Position numbers and translations under genes: made by a program. A DNA stretch of 8,482 nt. It comes from Deltaproteobacteria bacterium. Its GTDB lineage: Bacteria > Myxococcota > XYA12-FULL-58-9 > JAUUZB01. Location of the stretch: contig JAUUZB010000103.1 of NCBI GenBank assembly GCA_030590185.1, positions 1 through 8,482 of the forward strand, in the 5' to 3' direction. The notes beneath the pieces are model-generated. The model worked only from the letters and a program-made list of their open reading frames with translations, was not told where the DNA came from and searched no databases. How positions within the stretch are numbered: position 1 is the stretch's first letter; each line of letters opens with the position of its first letter. Shown here in pieces: positions 5,835 through 8,482 of this stretch.

Positions 5835-6533
5835 CTATCCCTGGAGCCGGACGGTGAGGCGCGTACCGACGGCGGCGTCGCTGGTGATGCCGAGCTCCCC
5901 GCCGAGCGCCTCGACCAGGGTGTTGGCGATGAACAGGCCTAGGTGCGCACGGTCCCCCTGGCGTGGGGCGAAGGTTCCATCGCGTAGCTGCTGGAGGACC
6001 TCGGCTGGGATCTCGAAGCCGGTGACCGAGACCGAGATGTCAAAGTGGTCGTCAACGCTCACTGCCTCGAGGGTGACGCTCGGGGTGCGGTCACGGTCCT
6101 CCACCTGGCCCGAGACCACGGCGTAGTCGACGATATCGATCAGCAGGGCGTGCAGGGCGAGGTCGTCGCTCTGGGCCGTACCGTCGGTGGCGCCGAGGCG
6201 CAGCTCGACGCCGAGGCCGGCGGCGTAGTCCGCGAGGTCGGCGTGCACCGACTGTAGCAAGGCAGGAAGCTCCACCGGCTCGCGGACCAGGTCGCGTTCC
6301 TTGACGTAGTACAGGGCGCTGCCGATGGCGCGGCGCATGCGATCCAGGTTGCGACGGGCCATCTCGAGGCCCTGGGCGACGCGCTCCTGGCGGTTCTTCT
6401 TGACGCCGGAGTCGACCAGGTAGAGACCGCCCTCCAGACCGGTGATCAAACCCTTGAGGTCGTGGGTCAAGGACCCGACGAGCTCACCGCGGGAGGTTAG
6501 CAGGGCGCGTAGCTGATCGAGGTCGTCGGCCAT
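5835..6533 (-). CDS. Sensorless histidine-kinase-like protein with degenerate ATP site
   Basis: A 232-residue soluble protein with almost nothing before the phosphoacceptor helix. His24 and Asp25 lie in GSLTHDLKGLITGLEGG, so the phosphorylatable His with its acidic neighbour is kept. Residues 19-75 match the double-PAS kinase of the same operon at 30 of 57 positions. The second domain (about 88-230) still has ATPase-fold traces such as HLGLFIANTLVEALGGELGI. However, the N box reads DIVDYA, with Tyr137 for Asn, and the G1 box reads SVTGFEIP, without the essential Asp and second Gly. Autophosphorylation is therefore doubtful. Such proteins can act as phosphotransferases, as the ChpT and Spo0B types do. 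A weak or divergent kinase is the alternative. The start is ATG 6533; its ribosome binding site AGGGAAG (6539-6545) overlaps the stop codon of the transporter gene upstream. Confidence 0.8.
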   Translation of the reverse strand: MADDLDQLRALLTSRGELVGSLTHDLKGLITGLEGGLYLVDSGVKKNRQERVAQGLEMARRNLDRMRRAIGSALYYVKERDLVREPVELPALLQSVHADLADYAAGLGVELRLGATDGTAQSDDLALHALLIDIVDYAVVSGQVEDRDRTPSVTLEAVSVDDHFDISVSVTGFEIPAEVLQQLRDGTFAPRQGDRAHLGLFIANTLVEALGGELGITSDAAVGTRLTVRLQG

Positions 6534-6538
6534 GGTCG

Positions 6539-6545
6539 CTTCCCT
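6539..6545 (-). promoter_or_regulatory. Ribosome binding site overlapping the transporter stop codon
   Basis: On the minus strand AGGGAAG lies five bases before ATG 6533 and shares bases with the TAG (6544-6546) that ends the transporter gene. This fixes the start of the kinase-like gene and ties its translation to that of the transporter. Confidence 0.6.
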
Positions 6546-8049
6546 AGGCGTTCATGTCCTTCCACTTCTTGGCCATCTGCCCGAAGATGGCGAGGGCGAT
6601 GATCGCCACGACGCCGATGGCAGCGAAGGGCAGCCAGACCGCGTACTGGGGATCGTAGGTGTCCCAGAGCAGCTGCGTCGCCTCCACGGCGTTCTTGCCG
6701 GTTTGCTCCATCAGGGCGGCAAAGGCCTCGGAACGCTCGATCCCGAGGGTGCTCTCCAGGGTGTCGATGTCGCCGTTCCAGTGTTTGGCCGCGCCGAGGG
6801 GTGTTTCGTTGGCGAGGTACTTGAGGGAGAGGGTCGCCTTCTCGCCGTAGTTGCCGTAGACAAAACCAGCGAGCTTGGAGCCGATGAAGCCGCCGATGCC
6901 GATGGGGATGTTCACGTAGCCGAGGTACAGGCCCTTCTTGCCCGGCGGCGCGATCAGGCCGAGGTATTCGTTCTTCTTCGGGCCGGTGAGCATCTCACCG
7001 AGGGAGAAAAAGACGATACCGAGAACGAGGATGGCGCCGGTCGTCGCGAAGCCGGCCACCAGTACGCCGACCGTGGCGACCGACATGCCGATCAACATGG
7101 CGGAGAGGGTGCGCATCTTGCGTACCGCCCAGGAGACCGGGACCATCAGGGCGATGATCAGGATGGCGTTGAGGCTCAGCAGGATCTCCTGACGCATCTG
7201 CGGCCCGCGGCCACCCGCCTCGGTGATCCAGTTGCCAGACCCGGGCATGCCGTGCACCAGGGCGGCGACGTCAGAGGTATCGATCCAGTCGGTGATGAAG
7301 TTCGGGTGCAGGTCCCAGAGCTGGTACATCATCAACCAGAAGCAGGCCATGATCAGCAGCCAGGCCACCAGCCGCGGCTCGAGGATGTTCGTGACCGTGC
7401 GCTTGAAGACCGAGACGACGCTCTCGGTCTTGGAGGCGCCGGAGGGCACGTCCTTGAAGGTGAGCATCAACAGAAAGTTGACCGAGGTGAAAGCGGCGGA
7501 GACCAGGAACAGGTTGCGCCAGCCCTCGGCGCTGTGCGGGTTGCCGAGGACGGCGTTGGCCACAAAGGGGCCGGCGGCACCGCCGATGTTGACCACCCAG
7601 TAGAAGATCCCCCAGCCCAGCGAGGAAATGTCCTTGGTGAGGTTTTGGGCCAGGGAGCCCTGGATGCTCGGCTTGAAAAAGGCGGTGCCGGTGGCGAGCA
7701 CCATGACGCCGAGGAAGAAGCTCCAGTACTCGCGGGAGAAGGCCATGATCACGTAGCCGGCGATGTTCATCGCCACCGAGAAGGCCATGGTCTTTTTGTA
7801 GCCGTAGCGATCGGCGTAGCCGCCGGTGAACATCGGCAACACCGACTGGAAGATGAACCACCAGGCGTAGATGGTGCCCTTGTGGGCGGCGGTCAGGTGC
7901 AAGCCGCCCGGATCATCCGCCTGCATGATGAAGACCGGCACCACGGCCCGGACGCCGAAATAGGCGAGGCGCTCGAACAGCTCGACGCTGCACAAGCCGT
8001 AGAAGGAGCGGCCGAACTTGCTGCCTGCTTTGGTGTCGGTATCTGCCAT
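6544..8049 (-). CDS. POT-family (proton-dependent oligopeptide) MFS transporter
   Basis: A 501-residue inner-membrane protein, the usual length for bacterial POT transporters, which import di- and tripeptides with protons. The first helix carries the POT proton-coupling motif ExxER as Glu23-Leu-Phe-Glu26-Arg27, in VELFERLAYFGVRA. Further family marks are GGYADRYGYKKT (residues 76-87, loop 2-3), FFKPSI (124-129), the FYxxxN.G signature as FYWVVNIGG (149-157), and GEMLTGPKKNEYLGLIAPPGKKG around helix 10. About a dozen hydrophobic helices can be traced up to residue 490. A polar insert at about 400-468 before the last helix looks longer than usual. ATG 8049 is chosen because POT homology begins directly after it; the frame is open further upstream, but that part is Pro-rich and antisense to the divergent lipoprotein gene. 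The ribosome binding site (AGG) is weak. It is the first gene of a presumed operon with three signalling genes. The exact substrate cannot be read from the sequence. Confidence 0.85.
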   Translation of the reverse strand: MADTDTKAGSKFGRSFYGLCSVELFERLAYFGVRAVVPVFIMQADDPGGLHLTAAHKGTIYAWWFIFQSVLPMFTGGYADRYGYKKTMAFSVAMNIAGYVIMAFSREYWSFFLGVMVLATGTAFFKPSIQGSLAQNLTKDISSLGWGIFYWVVNIGGAAGPFVANAVLGNPHSAEGWRNLFLVSAAFTSVNFLLMLTFKDVPSGASKTESVVSVFKRTVTNILEPRLVAWLLIMACFWLMMYQLWDLHPNFITDWIDTSDVAALVHGMPGSGNWITEAGGRGPQMRQEILLSLNAILIIALMVPVSWAVRKMRTLSAMLIGMSVATVGVLVAGFATTGAILVLGIVFFSLGEMLTGPKKNEYLGLIAPPGKKGLYLGYVNIPIGIGGFIGSKLAGFVYGNYGEKATLSLKYLANETPLGAAKHWNGDIDTLESTLGIERSEAFAALMEQTGKNAVEATQLLWDTYDPQYAVWLPFAAIGVVAIIALAIFGQMAKKWKDMNA

Positions 8050-8089
8050 GGGGTGCCTACGAACGAATGGGGGGTTGGGGGCGGCCAGA

Positions 8090-8118
8090 CTGATAGCAAA
8101 ATCGGGAAGCTGCGCAAA
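8090..8118 (-). promoter_or_regulatory. Candidate promoter for the transporter-signalling operon
   Basis: On the minus strand TTTGCG (8113-8118) is 17 bp before TATCAG (8090-8095), with a TG at 8097-8098 giving an extended -10. Transcription would begin near 8083, about 34 bases before the ATG at 8049. The -35 matches the consensus at only three of six bases. In the divergent direction TTGACG at 8125-8130 is present, but I see no -10 at a proper distance. Confidence 0.35.
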
Positions 8119-8182
8119 CCCGGCTTGACGGGCGGGGCGCGGGTTGGGATGGGGATTGTGTCTGGAATTTGAGGATGGAACC

Positions 8183-8482
8183 ATGCGGATAGGTCGAATC
8201 TGGATCGCTTTGAGTGCCACAGTGTTGCTCCTGGGCAGCGGTTGCAGCCCGAACGGCGGGGGGGACGGTGGTGGTGGCGGTGACGGGGGTGGCGGAGGAG
8301 GAGGAGGAGGAGGCTGTGTGTACGAGGGTCTCGACATCACCCTCGACCGTTGGAGCGCAGGTGAGCAGGCCTTTGTCGATGCGACCGCGGCGTGGGATCT
8401 CATCGAGATCGGTGCCGCTGGCACCCGCTTGACCGTCACCGATTTGGAAGGGGACGGCTGGCCGGATCTGGTGGTGCGCCGA
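8183..8482 (+). CDS. Gly-rich lipoprotein with an FG-GAP/VCBS-like motif (3' truncated)
   Basis: One hundred codons are visible with no stop before the window edge. ATG 8183 is preceded by GAGGATGG (8171-8178). Residues 1-20 form a signal peptide (MRIGRIW, then a hydrophobic core ALSATVLLL) with probable lipid Cys21 in GSGC; Gly at -3 makes the lipobox imperfect. Residues 25-44 are a tether of Gly with two Asp, and Cys45 follows. The rest begins a folded domain, and TVTDLEGDGWPDLVV (about 84-98) matches the calcium-binding D-x-[DEN]-G-D-G-x-x-D-L pattern of FG-GAP/VCBS beta-propeller blades. The product is probably an outer-surface lipoprotein carrying a propeller or repeat domain; the role is unknown. 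It diverges from the transporter gene across a 133-bp gap. The fold assignment rests on a single motif. Confidence 0.75.
   Translation, partial: MRIGRIWIALSATVLLLGSGCSPNGGGDGGGGGDGGGGGGGGGGCVYEGLDITLDRWSAGEQAFVDATAAWDLIEIGAAGTRLTVTDLEGDGWPDLVVRR
8294..8311 (+). repeat. (GGA)6 trinucleotide tract in the Gly tether
   Basis: Six perfect GGA codons encode Gly38-43 of the lipoprotein, within a longer G-rich stretch (8255-8314) with several runs of three or more G. Slippage here would change the tether length without shifting the frame. Confidence 0.85.

Noticed and set aside
6532..8172. Long + strand open frame of 546 codons across the transporter gene
   Set aside because: Low-complexity Gly/His/Asp/Glu-rich shadow of a POT transporter with several intact family motifs on the other strand; no signal or domain of its own.
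8050..8439. N-terminal extension of the transporter up to 8439
   Set aside because: The extension is Pro-rich, antisense to the Gly tether of the divergent lipoprotein, and POT homology starts directly at Met 8049.

Overview
The window is about 8.5 kb of dense, high-GC bacterial DNA, complete except for one gene cut at each edge. Gene content points to a Gram-negative bacterium of the broad deltaproteobacterial assemblage (Myxococcota, Bradymonadota, Desulfobacterota and relatives). The pointers are outer-membrane lipoproteins, an OmpA protein with thrombospondin type-3 calcium repeats, ExbB/ExbD/TonB, histidine kinases of the 'KGLLTGLDGG' type, and a Gly-rich lipoprotein with an FG-GAP-like motif. 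This placement is inference from gene style; no marker gene is present.

Left part, + strand: the C-terminal end of an unidentified membrane protein (2-208) is followed by a promoter-like AT-rich gap. Next come a small DUF4398-like lipoprotein (315-623) and an OmpA-family lipoprotein with six calcium-binding TSP3 repeats (664-1968). After a 133-bp gap with its own promoter candidate comes a tight exbB-exbD-tonB operon (2102-3978). Together these look like one envelope module: a proton-driven inner-membrane motor with its energy transducer, beside a peptidoglycan-binding lipoprotein. It resembles Tol-Pal in composition, but TonB takes the place of TolA and no TolB is visible.

Right part, - strand, read from 8049 down to 3984: a POT-family (proton-dependent oligopeptide) transporter, a short sensorless kinase-like protein with a degenerate ATP site, a single-domain response regulator, and a soluble double-PAS histidine kinase. 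Gaps of 10, 12 and 57 bp suggest one operon. The two kinase-like proteins share a nearly superimposable dimerisation/phosphoacceptor segment (30 of 57 residues identical over the segment I aligned) but have lost different catalytic parts. They may therefore be a complementary pair working through the regulator between them. This is the most interesting system in the window. The tonB and kinase genes converge with only 5 bp between their stop codons.

Right edge, + strand: a divergently transcribed lipoprotein gene starts at 8183 and runs off the window. There is no CRISPR array, tRNA, rRNA, insertion sequence or phage gene that I can see, and no gene-free stretch longer than about 135 bp.
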